A DNA stretch of 64,000 nt from Alphaproteobacteria bacterium (GCA_009694135.1 SHVS01000001.1:1-64000), one strand, 5' to 3'. Numbered from the stretch's first letter, positions 9,349-20,064 are shown. The notes: generated by a model not told the origin, from the letters alone. Program-made: numbers and translations.

Positions 9349-10551
9349 TTACTCCGCTGCGGCTTGTTGCGCGCCCGGCTGGGCCTTAGATGCGAGAACC
9401 TTAAGCGCGGCCGCGACACCCGAGGCCTTGGGCTTGATCCCTGCGAGCGGCAGCGTCATTTCCACGCCGCAGAGCGCGCCGGCTTGGGTCAGGTCGTTGG
9501 TGTCGCCCATGTGCGCGATGCGGAACAGCCGGCCTTTGACCTTGCCCAGCCCGGTGCCGAGCGCCATGTCGAACTGCTCGAGCGCGATCTTGCGCAGCGC
9601 ATCGGCATCGATCCCCTGCGGCACCACGACGGCGGTGACCGAGTTGGAACGATGCTCCGGAACGGCGCATTGGATGTCGAGGCCCCAGGCCTGCACGGCG
9701 GCGCGGGTCGCCTCGGCCAGCCGCGCGTGCCGGGCGATGGTGTTGTCGAGCCCTTCCTCGAGCAGCATATCGACCGCGGCGCGCAGCCCGAACAGCAGGT
9801 TGATCGACGGCGTTTGCGGGTAGTTGCCCTCGGTGCTCGGCGTCATCAATCCCCAATCCCAGAAATAGCGCGGCAGCTTGGCGGTCTTGGACGCGGCCAG
9901 CGCCTTCACGCCGACGGCGTTGAGCCCGAGCCCGGGCGGCACCATCAGCCCCTTCTGCGAACAGCCGATGGTGACATCGACGCCCCAATCGTCGTGGCGA
10001 TACTCCATCGACCCAAGGGACGAGATCGAATCCACGAAAAACAGCGCCAGGTGATTGGCGGCATCGATCGCCTTGCGCACCGCCTTGATCGGCGTGACCG
10101 CGCCGGTCGAGGTCTCGTTATGCACGATGCACACGGCCTTGATCTTGTGCGCCTTGTCGGCGCGGAGCCTGTCCTCGATCTGCGCCGGATCGGCGCCACG
10201 CCGCCAGTCGCCAGGGATGAAATCGACAACCAGCCCAAGCCTGGTCGCCATCTGGCTCCACAGCGTGGCGAAATGGCCGGTTTCCGCCATCAGCACGCCA
10301 TCGCCGGGCGACAGGGTGTTGCTCAGCGCCGCTTCCCACGCTCCAGTGCCGGAGCCGGAATAGACATACACCGGGCCGCTGGAGCGGAAAATTTTCTTCA
10401 GGTCGGACGACAGCCCGGCGGCGAAGCCCATGAACTCGGCGCTGCGGTGGTCATAGGTCGGCCGGCTCATCGCGCGCAGCACGCGCTCCGGGATATTGGT
10501 CGGGCCGGGGACCTGAAGGAAATGGCGGCCGGGACGATAGGGCATCGGCAA
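9349..10551 (-). CDS. Class V aminotransferase, serine-glyoxylate aminotransferase-like
   Basis: PGRHFLQVPGPTNIPERVLRAM, VHNETSTGAVTPI, VDSISSLGS, CSQKGLMVPPGLG. Confidence 0.9.
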   Translation of the reverse strand: MPMPYRPGRHFLQVPGPTNIPERVLRAMSRPTYDHRSAEFMGFAAGLSSDLKKIFRSSGPVYVYSGSGTGAWEAALSNTLSPGDGVLMAETGHFATLWSQMATRLGLVVDFIPGDWRRGADPAQIEDRLRADKAHKIKAVCIVHNETSTGAVTPIKAVRKAIDAANHLALFFVDSISSLGSMEYRHDDWGVDVTIGCSQKGLMVPPGLGLNAVGVKALAASKTAKLPRYFWDWGLMTPSTEGNYPQTPSINLLFGLRAAVDMLLEEGLDNTIARHARLAEATRAAVQAWGLDIQCAVPEHRSNSVTAVVVPQGIDADALRKIALEQFDMALGTGLGKVKGRLFRIAHMGDTNDLTQAGALCGVEMTLPLAGIKPKASGVAAALKVLASKAQPGAQQAAAE

Positions 10552-10739
10552 CTCCTGGGCTCACGCCCCGCGCACCGGGGCGGGCGGGAGACTGCGGGTT
10601 TGAGCGCTTCCGGTCAAGGCGGGAGGCGTAGCTGGCGGCAAAGGAAGGCTTAACACGCAACTGGCACAGTACCCCCCAATGAATCTCCGAAAGCGGCCAA
10701 ATTCGTCGCCCCAGAGCCGGAAGCCAATGGCCGCCATAG

Positions 10740-11270
10740 AATCCATCTACCCAAACAGTCCAGACCATAGCGGCGGCAGCGCTCGCCAATGACGGCGGCA
10801 CGGCGATCGCCCGCGCCATGCTCGCCGACCTCGGCTATCACCTGCCGGGCGGATTGCTGCGCCAGGCCGATGCGGTGGCGCAGTTGATCGGCCTCGACCT
10901 GCGGCTGCCGTTCCTCGATCGGCGCGTGCTCGACTTTGCCCTCGGGCTGGCGCCGCGTCTCTTGACGCCGCGCTCCCGACGCAGCCGCCCGTTCCTCGCC
11001 CGGCTCCTGCGCCAGGGCGGCGTTCCGGAAAACATATGGCGCCATGCGCCGCGCCCGCTGCCGGTTTCGGCCGCGCGTCTGCTGCGCACCGAGCTGCGCG
11101 GCCTCGGCACTCGCTTGCTTGACCGCGAGGCGGACCGGCTGGCGCCGCTGCTCGATCCGCAAGCGATCCGGCGACTGTGGCGCGCGCATGCCACACGCAA
11201 GGCTGATCACGCCCCGCTGCTGTGGAACGCGCTGTCGCTCGCGACCTGGCTTGAGCAACGCGACCAATGA
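10740..11270 (+). pseudogene. C-terminal fragment of an asparagine synthase-like protein
   Basis: ALANDGGTAIARAMLADLGYHLPGGLLRQADAVAQLIGLDLRLPFLDRRVLDFALGLAPRLL matches the AsnB C-terminal pattern. No glutaminase or PP-loop region upstream; in-frame TAG near 10737. Confidence 0.6.
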
Positions 11271-11316
11271 CCCTTGGCGGTTGCGGCCTCGACTCCGCGC
11301 GGCTAGCGTCCCACCC

Positions 11317-12714
11317 ATGACGGATCGTCCTAATTCGACCGCCGCGCGCGACGTGGCGTATCACCTTCACCCCTACACCGAGCTCAACGCGCATGAGGCG
11401 CAGGGGCCGCTGGTGATCACGCGCGGCAAGGGCATTTACGTCGAGGACGACGCCGGCAAGCAGTACATCGAAGGCCTAGCCGGGCTGTGGTGCACCGCGC
11501 TGGGCTGGGGCGAGGAGCGCCTCGTCGAAGCCGCCGCGCGGCAGATGCGGACACTTGCCTTCGGCCATGCCTTCGCCGGGCGCGCGACCGAGCCCGCTTC
11601 CGCGCTGGCTGAAATGCTGGTGTCCATCGCCCCGCATGCGCCCTCCGGCCCGATGTCGAAGGCGTTCTTCGTCAATTCCGGCTCGGAGGCGAACGACACC
11701 CAGGTCAAGCTGGTCTGGTACTACAACAACGCGCTTGGCCGGCCGCTGAAGAAAAAGATCATCGCCCGCAAGCGCGCCTATCACGGCGTCACCGTCGCCG
11801 CCGGCAGCATGACCGGCATGGCCTATGTGACCGAAGGCTTCGACCTGCCGATCGATCGGTTTCGGCACACGGACTGCCCGCATTACTGGCGCTATGGCTT
11901 ACCAGGCGAAAGCGAGGAGGCGTTCTCCGCGCGGCTGGCCGACTCTCTCGAAATGATGATCCTGGCCGAGGGGCCGGACACGGTCGCGGCCTTCATCGCC
12001 GAGCCGGTGTTGGGCGCCGGCGGCGTGATCCCGCCACCCAAGAGCTATTTCGAGAAAATCCAGGCGGTGCTCCGCCGCCATGACGTGCTGTTGATCGCCG
12101 ATGAGGTGATCACCGGCTTCGGCCGCACCGGCCGCATGTTCGGCAGCGAGACCTATGGCATCAAGCCCGACCTGATGTCGGTCGCGAAGGCGCTGTCCTC
12201 GGCCTATGTGCCGATCGGCGCCGTGCTGGTGTCGGAGCCGATCTATCAGGTGCTCAAGCAGGGCAGCCGCACGCACGGCACCTTCGGCCACGGCTACACC
12301 TATGGCGCGCATCCGGTGGCGGCCGCGGTCGCGGTCGAGGCGCTGAAAATCTACCAGGAGCGCGATATCGCCGCGCGCGTGGCCGACCTGTCGCCGCGGT
12401 TCCTGAATGGGCTGAAGCGCCTGGGCGCAAGTCCGCTGGTTGGCGAGGTGCGCGGCGTCGGGCTGCTCGCCGGGCTGGAGCTCGCCGCCGATAAAGCCAC
12501 GAAACGCTCCTTCCCGCCCGAGAAGAAGCTGGCCGCGCGCGTGACGGCGAAGGCGCTGGCGCAGGGGCTGATGGTGCGGCCGCTGCCGGGGGATGTGATC
12601 GCCCTCTGCCCGCCGCTGATCATCACCGAGGCGGAGATCGACCTGATCCTCGACCGCCTCGGCAAGGCGCTGGCCGAAGTCGCCGCCGAGGCCAAGGCCG
12701 AGGGGCTGATTTAG
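11317..12714 (+). CDS. Class III PLP-dependent aminotransferase (omega-amino acid transaminase-like)
   Basis: [59 protein letters not shown] at 11317 better than the extended ORF start. Confidence 0.92.
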   Translation: MTDRPNSTAARDVAYHLHPYTELNAHEAQGPLVITRGKGIYVEDDAGKQYIEGLAGLWCTALGWGEERLVEAAARQMRTLAFGHAFAGRATEPASALAEMLVSIAPHAPSGPMSKAFFVNSGSEANDTQVKLVWYYNNALGRPLKKKIIARKRAYHGVTVAAGSMTGMAYVTEGFDLPIDRFRHTDCPHYWRYGLPGESEEAFSARLADSLEMMILAEGPDTVAAFIAEPVLGAGGVIPPPKSYFEKIQAVLRRHDVLLIADEVITGFGRTGRMFGSETYGIKPDLMSVAKALSSAYVPIGAVLVSEPIYQVLKQGSRTHGTFGHGYTYGAHPVAAAVAVEALKIYQERDIAARVADLSPRFLNGLKRLGASPLVGEVRGVGLLAGLELAADKATKRSFPPEKKLAARVTAKALAQGLMVRPLPGDVIALCPPLIITEAEIDLILDRLGKALAEVAAEAKAEGLI

Positions 12715-12761
12715 CCGCCGCTTGGCATTCTATATTACCGCTATGGCCGGCCGCGGATGAA

Positions 12762-12775
12762 TTGATTATACTCAA
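12762..12775 (+). promoter_or_regulatory. FNR/FixK-like inverted repeat upstream of hemA
   Basis: TTGAT-TATA-CTCAA, 9 of 10 positions of TTGAT-N4-ATCAA, 75 bp upstream of the ALA synthase ATG. Confidence 0.45.
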
Positions 12776-12850
12776 GGTCTGGTTAACGGGCGTTAGGCTA
12801 GATTCTCGAATGCGCTGGGACCCTCCCGGCCACGCCCGAGGTGAGCGTGC

Positions 12851-14077
12851 ATGGATTACGATCGTTTCTTCGCCGACAGCATAAAGGCCCTCAAGACCGA
12901 GGGCCGCTATCGCGAGTTCGCCGATCTGGAGCGCCGCGCCGGACAATTCCCGACCGCGCAGCGCCACACCCCCGATCCGTCCGGCCGCGACCGCGTGGAA
13001 GACGTGACCGTGTGGTGCAGCAACGACTATCTCGGCATGGGGCAACACCCGGCCGTTTTGCAGGCGATGAAGGACGCGCTCGATCGCTGCGGCGCCGGCG
13101 CCGGCGGCACGCGCAACATCGCCGGCACCAACCATTATCATGTGCTGCTCGAACGCGAGCTGGCGGAGTTGCATGGCAAGGAAGCGGCGCTGATCTTCAC
13201 CTCCGGCTATGTCGCGAATTTGACCGCGCTGGCGACGCTCGGCGCGCGCCTGCCCGGCTGCGTGATCTTTTCCGATGCGGGCAACCACAACTCGATGATC
13301 GCCGGCATCCGCTATGGCAAGTCGGACAAGCGCATCTTCCGCCATAACGATCCGGCCGATCTCGACCGTTTGCTCGGCGAAGTCGGGCCGGATGTGCCGA
13401 AGTTGGTCGCCTTCGAGAGCGTCTATTCGATGGAAGGCGATGTCTCGCCGATCAAGGACATTTGCGATGTGGCCGAGAAGCACGGCGCGCTGACCTTCCT
13501 CGATGAGGTGCATGCCGTCGGCATGTATGGCGAGCATGGCGCCGGCGTGGCCGAACGCGACGGCGTGATGGACCGTATCGATGTGATCCAGGGCACGCTT
13601 GGCAAGGCGTTTGGCGTGGTCGGCGGCTATATCGCCGGCTCGGCCAATCTGGTCGATTTCGTGCGCAGCCATGGCGAGGCGTTCATCTTCACCACCGCCC
13701 TACCGCCGGCGATCGCCGCCGGCGCGCTGGCCTCGGTGCGCATCTTGAAGCGCGACCCCGGCATCCGCGAGCGCCATCAGGAACGCGCGGCGACGCTGAA
13801 GCGCAAGCTGGCCGAGGCCGGGCTGCCGTTGATGCCCTCGGCCTGCCATATCGTGCCGGTTTTGGTCGGCGATGCGGCACTGTGCAAACAGGCATCCGAC
13901 GAGCTGCTCACCCGCCACCGCATTTACGCCCAGCCGATCAACTTCCCGACCGTGCCCAAGGGCACCGAGCGGCTACGCCTGACGCCTTCGCCGCTGCATG
14001 ACGACGCGGCCATCGAGCGGCTGGTCGCGGCGCTGTCGGACGTCTGGGCACGGCTGTCGCTCAAGCGCGCGGCGTAG
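12851..14077 (+). CDS. hemA: 5-aminolevulinate synthase
   Basis: [67 protein letters not shown]. Confidence 0.96.
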   Translation: MDYDRFFADSIKALKTEGRYREFADLERRAGQFPTAQRHTPDPSGRDRVEDVTVWCSNDYLGMGQHPAVLQAMKDALDRCGAGAGGTRNIAGTNHYHVLLERELAELHGKEAALIFTSGYVANLTALATLGARLPGCVIFSDAGNHNSMIAGIRYGKSDKRIFRHNDPADLDRLLGEVGPDVPKLVAFESVYSMEGDVSPIKDICDVAEKHGALTFLDEVHAVGMYGEHGAGVAERDGVMDRIDVIQGTLGKAFGVVGGYIAGSANLVDFVRSHGEAFIFTTALPPAIAAGALASVRILKRDPGIRERHQERAATLKRKLAEAGLPLMPSACHIVPVLVGDAALCKQASDELLTRHRIYAQPINFPTVPKGTERLRLTPSPLHDDAAIERLVAALSDVWARLSLKRAA

Positions 14078-14148
14078 CCTGTGGTTCAGGTTGATGCGGT
14101 GAATGCGCGTCAACCTTCGCTTGCTTCGGTGCGCACCTGCGTGGCATC

Positions 14149-14715
14149 GTGTCGACCATCCCTTTCCGGGCGCGGCAAAAGATGTATCGCGACAATACGC
14201 TGATCCCAACCGAGGCGATTCGACTGGCGGCGCTCGGCCAGCTTGCCGGCGCGCCGACCACTCTGGCGGAGCTTGCGCGCGCGGTGCGCGCCTTCGCCGC
14301 CCGCATCACCGGCCCGTCGCTCGACCTGCTCGGCTCAAGCCTTGAGCTGTTGCGCTATGAAGGTTTGGTCGAGCCGGCGCCGGGCACGACCGATGGAAGC
14401 GTCCGCCTGACCGAGGCCGGGCACGCGGCGCTGCTCGACCTGTTGCGCGCCAATGTGCGCTCGCCGGTCGATGCGGTGTCCAAGCTGATCCTGGCGTTGA
14501 AGCTGCGTTATCTGCATCTGCTGCCGGTCGCGGAGCAGCGCCATCAGCTGGCGTTCATGGTCGAGGCGTCACAGACCGAGCGTGCGCGGATCAATGAACT
14601 CGCGACGCGCCATGCGCATGAGCCGGGGCATTTGCTCGCCTTCCTCGCCCACGACCTCGCCCAGGTCGAAGCGCGCATCGTCTGGCTCGAAGCCCTGGTG
14701 GCAAGGCTGGGATGA
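14149..14715 (+). CDS. Hypothetical protein, possibly winged-helix-like N-terminus
   Basis: 188-aa ORF; start may be ATG 14182 (MYRDNTLIPTEAIRLAALG). Confidence 0.6.
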   Translation: MSTIPFRARQKMYRDNTLIPTEAIRLAALGQLAGAPTTLAELARAVRAFAARITGPSLDLLGSSLELLRYEGLVEPAPGTTDGSVRLTEAGHAALLDLLRANVRSPVDAVSKLILALKLRYLHLLPVAEQRHQLAFMVEASQTERARINELATRHAHEPGHLLAFLAHDLAQVEARIVWLEALVARLG

Positions 14716-14716
14716 C

Positions 14717-15136
14717 CTAATTCTCTGCCGACTTCCCTGGCACAATTACTTGAATCTCATTCAAGCTTTCAAAAGCGCGGTCATTTGTAACAAGTGCCGC
14801 TTCCTCAAGGTACGCGATACACGCGAAAATAAGATCGGCACCTCTTAGGCTCGAGAATTTTTCGAACAGTCGCCGTTCTGAGGCGCGTGCAATAAGCTCC
14901 TGATCTACGTCGAATACGATATTCTTGCCGTCTAGTACATACAGGTCCCTTTGGACCTTATGGCCTTCACGATTTCTGCGGGACACAGCGGCCTGAAATT
15001 CAAACCACGCGATTGCTGGAAATATGTACACCGAGTCGTTGTGTTCTTGATAAAATTGATAGGACGCTTTGTTATGCTCATCATTCGTATTAACTACCGA
15101 CGCTAAGGCGGAAGTGTCCCAAACATACCTATTCAT
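14717..15136 (-). CDS. PIN-domain (VapC-like) protein, no adjacent antitoxin
   Basis: YVWDTSALASVVNTND N-terminal Asp motif, GADLIFACIAYLEEAALVTNDRAF C-terminal PIN motif. Confidence 0.82.
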   Translation of the reverse strand: MNRYVWDTSALASVVNTNDEHNKASYQFYQEHNDSVYIFPAIAWFEFQAAVSRRNREGHKVQRDLYVLDGKNIVFDVDQELIARASERRLFEKFSSLRGADLIFACIAYLEEAALVTNDRAFESLNEIQVIVPGKSAEN

Positions 15137-15148
15137 TTCGCCCGCCCG

Positions 15149-15913
15149 CTAAAACAAATGCTGGCCGCCAGTCACAAAAATCTCGGCGCCGGTGACATAG
15201 GCGAAGTCGGCGGTGCACAGGCGATAGACGGTCGCCGCCACTTCTTCCGGCGTGCCCATGCGATGCAGCGGGATGCGCGTGATCAGCGGCTCGTATTCGT
15301 CGCCGATCATGTCGGTCGCGATCTCGCCCGGCGCGACGGCGTTCACCCGCACGCCCAGATCGGCGAAATCGACCGCCAGCTCGCGCGTGAGCGCCGACAG
15401 CGCGGATTTCGAGGTCGAATAGGCCGAGCCGGCGAAGGGATGGATCGCATGGCCGGCGATCGAGGTGATATTGACCACGGACGCGCCGCCCTGTTTCGGC
15501 CCGAGCGAGCGCGCACCCTTGGCAAGCGATTCGGCGAAGCCGCGTGAGAGAGCCAATGGCGCGAAGAAATTGAGCTCGAATACGTCGCGCCAGCTGTCCA
15601 GATCGCCGTTGAGGCAGCCGAGGCGTTCCTTGAACTCGGTCTTGGGCGATATGGCCGCGTTATTGATCAGAGCGTGCACCGGCGCGCCATTGAGCGTTTC
15701 GAGAGCCGCCGCGACGAAGGCATCCGTGCTAGCCGGAAGCGCCAGATCGGTCACGAAATGCTTGGTCCAGTTGGGATCGCGCTTGCAATGCTCGGGGATG
15801 TCCTCGCGCGAGCAGGTGAGGATCCGCCAGCCCTCGTCGGAAAAGCGCTTCACCGTGGCGTGGCCGATGCCGCGGCTCGCCCCGGTCAAAACCAGCGTGC
15901 GTCGATCCGTCAT
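15149..15913 (-). CDS. SDR family oxidoreductase
   Basis: VLTGASRGIGHATVKRF, NNAAISP, YSTSKSALSALTRELAVD. Confidence 0.93.
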   Translation of the reverse strand: MTDRRTLVLTGASRGIGHATVKRFSDEGWRILTCSREDIPEHCKRDPNWTKHFVTDLALPASTDAFVAAALETLNGAPVHALINNAAISPKTEFKERLGCLNGDLDSWRDVFELNFFAPLALSRGFAESLAKGARSLGPKQGGASVVNITSIAGHAIHPFAGSAYSTSKSALSALTRELAVDFADLGVRVNAVAPGEIATDMIGDEYEPLITRIPLHRMGTPEEVAATVYRLCTADFAYVTGAEIFVTGGQHLF

Positions 15914-16033
15914 GGCGCAAGTCTAGGCCGGCGGGGCTGAGTCGGCCAGCGGTTGCGCGTTATCGGCGGCATTGGCAGGGCGGCGGGCGCCGTCTATGCC
16001 TGGGGCGGGATTTCTCACGGCAAGCGCGCGACG

Positions 16034-17431
16034 ATGGATGGACCGACCACAACCGGGCAAAGCCCGATGCCGCGCGCGCTCTGGCTCGCCGAGGCGCGGG
16101 CGACGCTGGCCCTGGCCGCGCCCTTGGCGGGGGCGCAGCTGGCCCAGTTTGCCCTCACCGTCGTCGATACGATCCTGATGGGCCGCCTGTCACCGCAAGC
16201 CCTGGCCGCCGGCACCTTGGTTGGCGCACTCTTTTGGGTGCCGGGGTTTCTCTGCGTCGGCGTCCTCACCGCGGTTTCGCCGCTGGTGGCGGAGGCGCAT
16301 GGGGCCAGGCAACGCCGGGCCATCGCGCGCACCGTGCGCCAGGGGCTGTGGGCCGCGACGCTGATCGGCGTCCCGTCGGTTTTGGCGCTCTGGAACACGG
16401 AGGCGATCCTGCTGCTCTTCGGGCAGGAGAAGGCTAATGCCGCGCTGGCCCAATCTTATATGCGGCCTCTGGTAATGAGCTTCGTGCCGATGATGTGGTT
16501 CGCGGTGCTGCGCCAGTTCATCGCCGCCTTGGGCCATGCGCGCGTGGTGCTGGCGATCGCGCTCGGCGGAATCGCGCTCAACGCGCTTTTGGCCTGGGCG
16601 CTGATGTTCGGGCGGCTGGGACTGCCGGCGCTGGGCCTGCCCGGGGCCGGGATCGCGACCACGCTGGTCAACTTCGCCATGCTGGCAAGCATCGCCGCCT
16701 ACATCACGCGCACGCGCGCCCTCGCCCGCTGCCATGTGCTGGCGCGGGTGTGGCGCGGCGATTGGCCGAAGCTCGCGGCCATCTTCCGCATCGGGCTGCC
16801 GATCGGCGGCGCGCTCTTGGCCGAGGTCGGGCTCTTCTCCGCCGGGAGCCTGTTGGTCGGGCTGTTCGGGACCGAAGCGCTGGCCGCGCATGGCATCGCG
16901 CTGTTATGGGCGTCGCTCGCCTTCATGCTGCCGATGGGCATCGCCCAGGCGGCCACAATTCGTATCGGCATCGCCTCGGGCGCTGGCTCACGCGCCGGCA
17001 TCGCCCGCGCCGGCGCCATCGCCTATCTGCTCGGCATCGGCATGAGCCTGGCGAGCGCGCTTTTGTTCCTGTCCGCGCCGGCGCTCCTGATCGGACTGTT
17101 CCTCGACCAGAGCCAGGCGAACGTCGCCACGGTGATCGAGCTCGGGGTCGCCTTCCTATCCATTGCCGCGCTGTTCCAACTAGCCGACGGCGCGCAGGCG
17201 ATCGGCCATGGCGTTTTGCGCGGGATCAAGGACACGCGGCTGCCGAGCCTCATTTCTGTCTTCGGCTATTTCGCGATCGGGCTTGGCGCGGCGGCGCTGC
17301 TGGCCTTTCCATTCGGCTGGGGCGCCCTCGGCGTGTGGGTCGGGCAGGCGCTCGGCCTCGCCACGGTCGCCCTGCTCCTGCTGCTACGCTTCGCGCGCCA
17401 GGCCTGGGTTGGGGGGGACGCATGGCGGTGA
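16034..17431 (+). CDS. MATE family efflux transporter
   Basis: About 12 hydrophobic segments; LAAPLAGAQLAQFALTVVDTILMGRLSPQALAAGTL. Start uncertain. Confidence 0.92.
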   Translation: MDGPTTTGQSPMPRALWLAEARATLALAAPLAGAQLAQFALTVVDTILMGRLSPQALAAGTLVGALFWVPGFLCVGVLTAVSPLVAEAHGARQRRAIARTVRQGLWAATLIGVPSVLALWNTEAILLLFGQEKANAALAQSYMRPLVMSFVPMMWFAVLRQFIAALGHARVVLAIALGGIALNALLAWALMFGRLGLPALGLPGAGIATTLVNFAMLASIAAYITRTRALARCHVLARVWRGDWPKLAAIFRIGLPIGGALLAEVGLFSAGSLLVGLFGTEALAAHGIALLWASLAFMLPMGIAQAATIRIGIASGAGSRAGIARAGAIAYLLGIGMSLASALLFLSAPALLIGLFLDQSQANVATVIELGVAFLSIAALFQLADGAQAIGHGVLRGIKDTRLPSLISVFGYFAIGLGAAALLAFPFGWGALGVWVGQALGLATVALLLLLRFARQAWVGGDAWR

Positions 17432-18168
17432 CCGAACGCGCCGATCTGCTGCTGGTGGCGCGCGGGCTTGCGGCCAGCGCCCAGGAGGCGCAGAGCCTGC
17501 TCATGGCCGGACAAGTCTTCAGCGGCGAGCGCCGCATCGATAAGCCGGGGCTGCGCCTCAAAGCCGACGCACCGCTGGAGCTGCGCGGGCGGCCGCACCC
17601 CTATGTTTCGCGCGGCGGGGTCAAGCTTGCGCATGCGCTGGATGCCTTCGCCATCGACCCTCAGGGCCTTATTTGCCTGGATGTCGGCGCCTCCACCGGC
17701 GGCTTCACCGATGTGCTGCTGCAACGCGGCGCGGCCAAGGTCTTTGCCATCGATGTCGGCCATGGGCAGTTCGACTGGAAACTGCGCAACGATCCGCGCG
17801 TCGTGCTGCTGGAAAAAACCAATGTGCGCGGCATCACTCGCGCGCAAGTGCCCGACCCGATCGCGCTGATCGTGTGCGACGTGAGCTTCATCGGTCTGGA
17901 AGCTGCGCTGCCGGCGGCGCTGGAGCTCGCTGCGCCCGGAGCGCGGCTGGCGGCCCTGATCAAGCCGCAATTCGAAGTCGGCAAGGCGCAAGTCGGCAAG
18001 GGCGGCATCGTGCGCGATCCGGCGCTGCACGAGGAAGTGTGCGCGCGCATCCGCGCCTGGCTCGACGCGCGCCCCGGTTGGCGCGTGCTCGGCTTGGTGC
18101 CGAGCCCGATTACGGGCGCCGACGGCAATGCCGAATTCCTGATCGGGGCGGCGCATGACCGCGCCTGA
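17422..18168 (+). CDS. tlyA: TlyA family S4-domain rRNA methyltransferase
   Basis: S4 N-terminus, LDVGASTGGFTDVLLQRGAAKVFAIDVGHGQ, VCDVSFI, LIKPQFEVGK. Confidence 0.94.
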   Translation: MAVTERADLLLVARGLAASAQEAQSLLMAGQVFSGERRIDKPGLRLKADAPLELRGRPHPYVSRGGVKLAHALDAFAIDPQGLICLDVGASTGGFTDVLLQRGAAKVFAIDVGHGQFDWKLRNDPRVVLLEKTNVRGITRAQVPDPIALIVCDVSFIGLEAALPAALELAAPGARLAALIKPQFEVGKAQVGKGGIVRDPALHEEVCARIRAWLDARPGWRVLGLVPSPITGADGNAEFLIGAAHDRA

Positions 18169-19435
18169 AGCATCCGAAATCGAGGTCGCGATCGACCGCC
18201 TGGGAGCCGACGGCGACGGCATCGCGGAAAGCCCCTCCGGCCGCGTGTACGTTCCCTTGGCGGTTCCGGGCGACCGCGTGCGGATCCGCATGGGGCCCAA
18301 GCGCGGCGATGGACACGCGGCCAGCGTGCTCGAATGGGTCACGCGCGACACACGTCGCGTGGAACCGCCCTGCCCGCATTACGGCGACTGCGGCGGCTGT
18401 TCGGCTCAGCACATCGGCGACAGTCTTTATGCCGAATGGAAGCGCGCCCTCGTGCTCGAAGCGCTGGCGCATCGCGGGATCACCGATCCGCCGGTCGAGG
18501 CCTTGCTGCGCACCGCGCCGGGCGGTCGGCGACGAGCAGAGCTTGCGGCTTCACGCGGACAATCGGGCATCCTGCTTGGCTTTCATGCCAAGCGCAGCGA
18601 GCAGATTTGCGACCTCAAGACCTGCCATGTGCTGCGCCCCAGGCTCATGGCTTTGTTGGCGCCCCTGCGCCGCGCGCTTGAGGGCGTGTTGTCCAAGCGC
18701 GGCGTGGCCGATGTGTTGCTGACCGAAACCGATAGCGGCATCGATCTTTTGCTGACCGCGCCGAACCTGACCAGCGTCGGGCGGACGGCGCTCACCGCCA
18801 TCGCCGAAGACCAGGATTTGGCGCGCGTGTCTTTTCGCGAGAAAGCGGATGCCCAACCCGAGCCGGTGGCGCTGCGCCGCATGCCGGCAGTCATGTTTGG
18901 CGAGGTCGCGGTCGCGCCGCCCCCTGGGGCTTTCCTGCAAGCCAGCGCCGAAGCCGAAGCCTGGATGGTGGGCGCGGTGGAACTCGGCCTTGGGCGGGCG
19001 AAACGCGTCGCCGATCTGTACGCCGGTTGCGGCACCTTCGCGCTCGCCCTGGCCACCGACGGCCGCAAGGTGCACGCCGTCGAGGGCGACGCCGCGCAGG
19101 TCGCGGCGCTCAATGCCGCCGCCGGCAAGGCGCAATTGGTCAGCCGACTGACAACCGAGACGCGGGACCTCGACCGCCGGCCGCTGTTCGCCGACGATCT
19201 GGCCGCCTATGACGCGGTGGTGTTCGATCCGCCGCGCGCCGGCGCCGCCCGCCAGGCGGTCGAGTTGGCGCGCTCGAAGGTGAAGACCGTTGTCGCCGTG
19301 TCCTGCGCGCCGGCGAGCTTCGCGCGCGATGCGCGCACGCTGATCGACGGGGGCTATAAGCTTGTGCGCGTGCAGCCGATCGACCAATTCGTCTGGTCGT
19401 CCGCAGTCGAGCTGGTGGCGCAATTCATTCGCTAG
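18155..19435 (+). CDS. TrmA/RlmD-like class I SAM-dependent RNA (uracil-5) methyltransferase
   Basis: CPHYGDCGGCSAQHI Fe-S Cys cluster, DLYAGCGTFALALA, FDPPRAG, VSCAPASFARD. Confidence 0.93.
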   Translation: MTAPEASEIEVAIDRLGADGDGIAESPSGRVYVPLAVPGDRVRIRMGPKRGDGHAASVLEWVTRDTRRVEPPCPHYGDCGGCSAQHIGDSLYAEWKRALVLEALAHRGITDPPVEALLRTAPGGRRRAELAASRGQSGILLGFHAKRSEQICDLKTCHVLRPRLMALLAPLRRALEGVLSKRGVADVLLTETDSGIDLLLTAPNLTSVGRTALTAIAEDQDLARVSFREKADAQPEPVALRRMPAVMFGEVAVAPPPGAFLQASAEAEAWMVGAVELGLGRAKRVADLYAGCGTFALALATDGRKVHAVEGDAAQVAALNAAAGKAQLVSRLTTETRDLDRRPLFADDLAAYDAVVFDPPRAGAARQAVELARSKVKTVVAVSCAPASFARDARTLIDGGYKLVRVQPIDQFVWSSAVELVAQFIR

Positions 19436-19447
19436 CGCCCGTTTCCT

Positions 19448-20032
19448 TCAGTTGTTGACTTTGACGGCCGCGAGCACGGACTCCACGGTGGCCGGGGTCA
19501 AGACATCGCCGGGCTGCAGGCAATAAAGCCCATCAAGCCGCCGCGTGCCGTCACCGCGGTCGTGGTTGCCAAACACGATCGCGAACGCGACACAGGACAG
19601 GTTATCGCTGTGGAAGCGATGCACGGTGAAACGCCCTAGCCCGCTCACCCGCGTGGTGCGTTCGTCGATTGTGAATGGGCGTTCGCGAAAGTTGCTCCAG
19701 CCGCGGATTAAGTCGGTATCCAAATCGCTATAGCCGAAGTAGTAGCCGGGCGGCGCGTTCAGCAGGTTAAGCTGCGCGGACGGAAATTCGCTCCGCGCCG
19801 GCCGCCAACTGGCCGTGTAGACCGTATGCCCGCGCGTGCGATCGCGCCCTTTGAAATAGCGCTGCGCGCCGCCGGCCACGGCTGGAAGGGTGAAGCTGAG
19901 CTGCGACTCCTCCGCTTTGATCTCGACGAATTCCGCGCCCAAATCGTCGCTGGTCGTACAACCGGCGACAGCGCCGCCGGCAACAACGATCAACAGAAGC
20001 GCTATAAAACGGCTAAGGCAGGAACCCTGCAT
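19448..20032 (-). CDS. Putative lipoprotein, hypothetical
   Basis: Signal peptide with lipobox-like GGAVAGC. Confidence 0.65.
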   Translation of the reverse strand: MQGSCLSRFIALLLIVVAGGAVAGCTTSDDLGAEFVEIKAEESQLSFTLPAVAGGAQRYFKGRDRTRGHTVYTASWRPARSEFPSAQLNLLNAPPGYYFGYSDLDTDLIRGWSNFRERPFTIDERTTRVSGLGRFTVHRFHSDNLSCVAFAIVFGNHDRGDGTRRLDGLYCLQPGDVLTPATVESVLAAVKVNN

Positions 20033-20064
20033 GGGTATTTTCCTCCGCTAGGGCGCGGTGGGCT

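Noticed and set aside
9364-10653. 429-aa plus-strand ORF opposite the class V aminotransferase
   Set aside because: Antisense artefact of high GC third positions.
11317-12714. Class III aminotransferase as a hemL (GSA aminomutase) candidate that would complete a C5 pathway
   Set aside because: Its motifs ([15 protein letters not shown], omega-transaminase style) fit pyruvate/omega-amino acid aminotransferases better than HemL.
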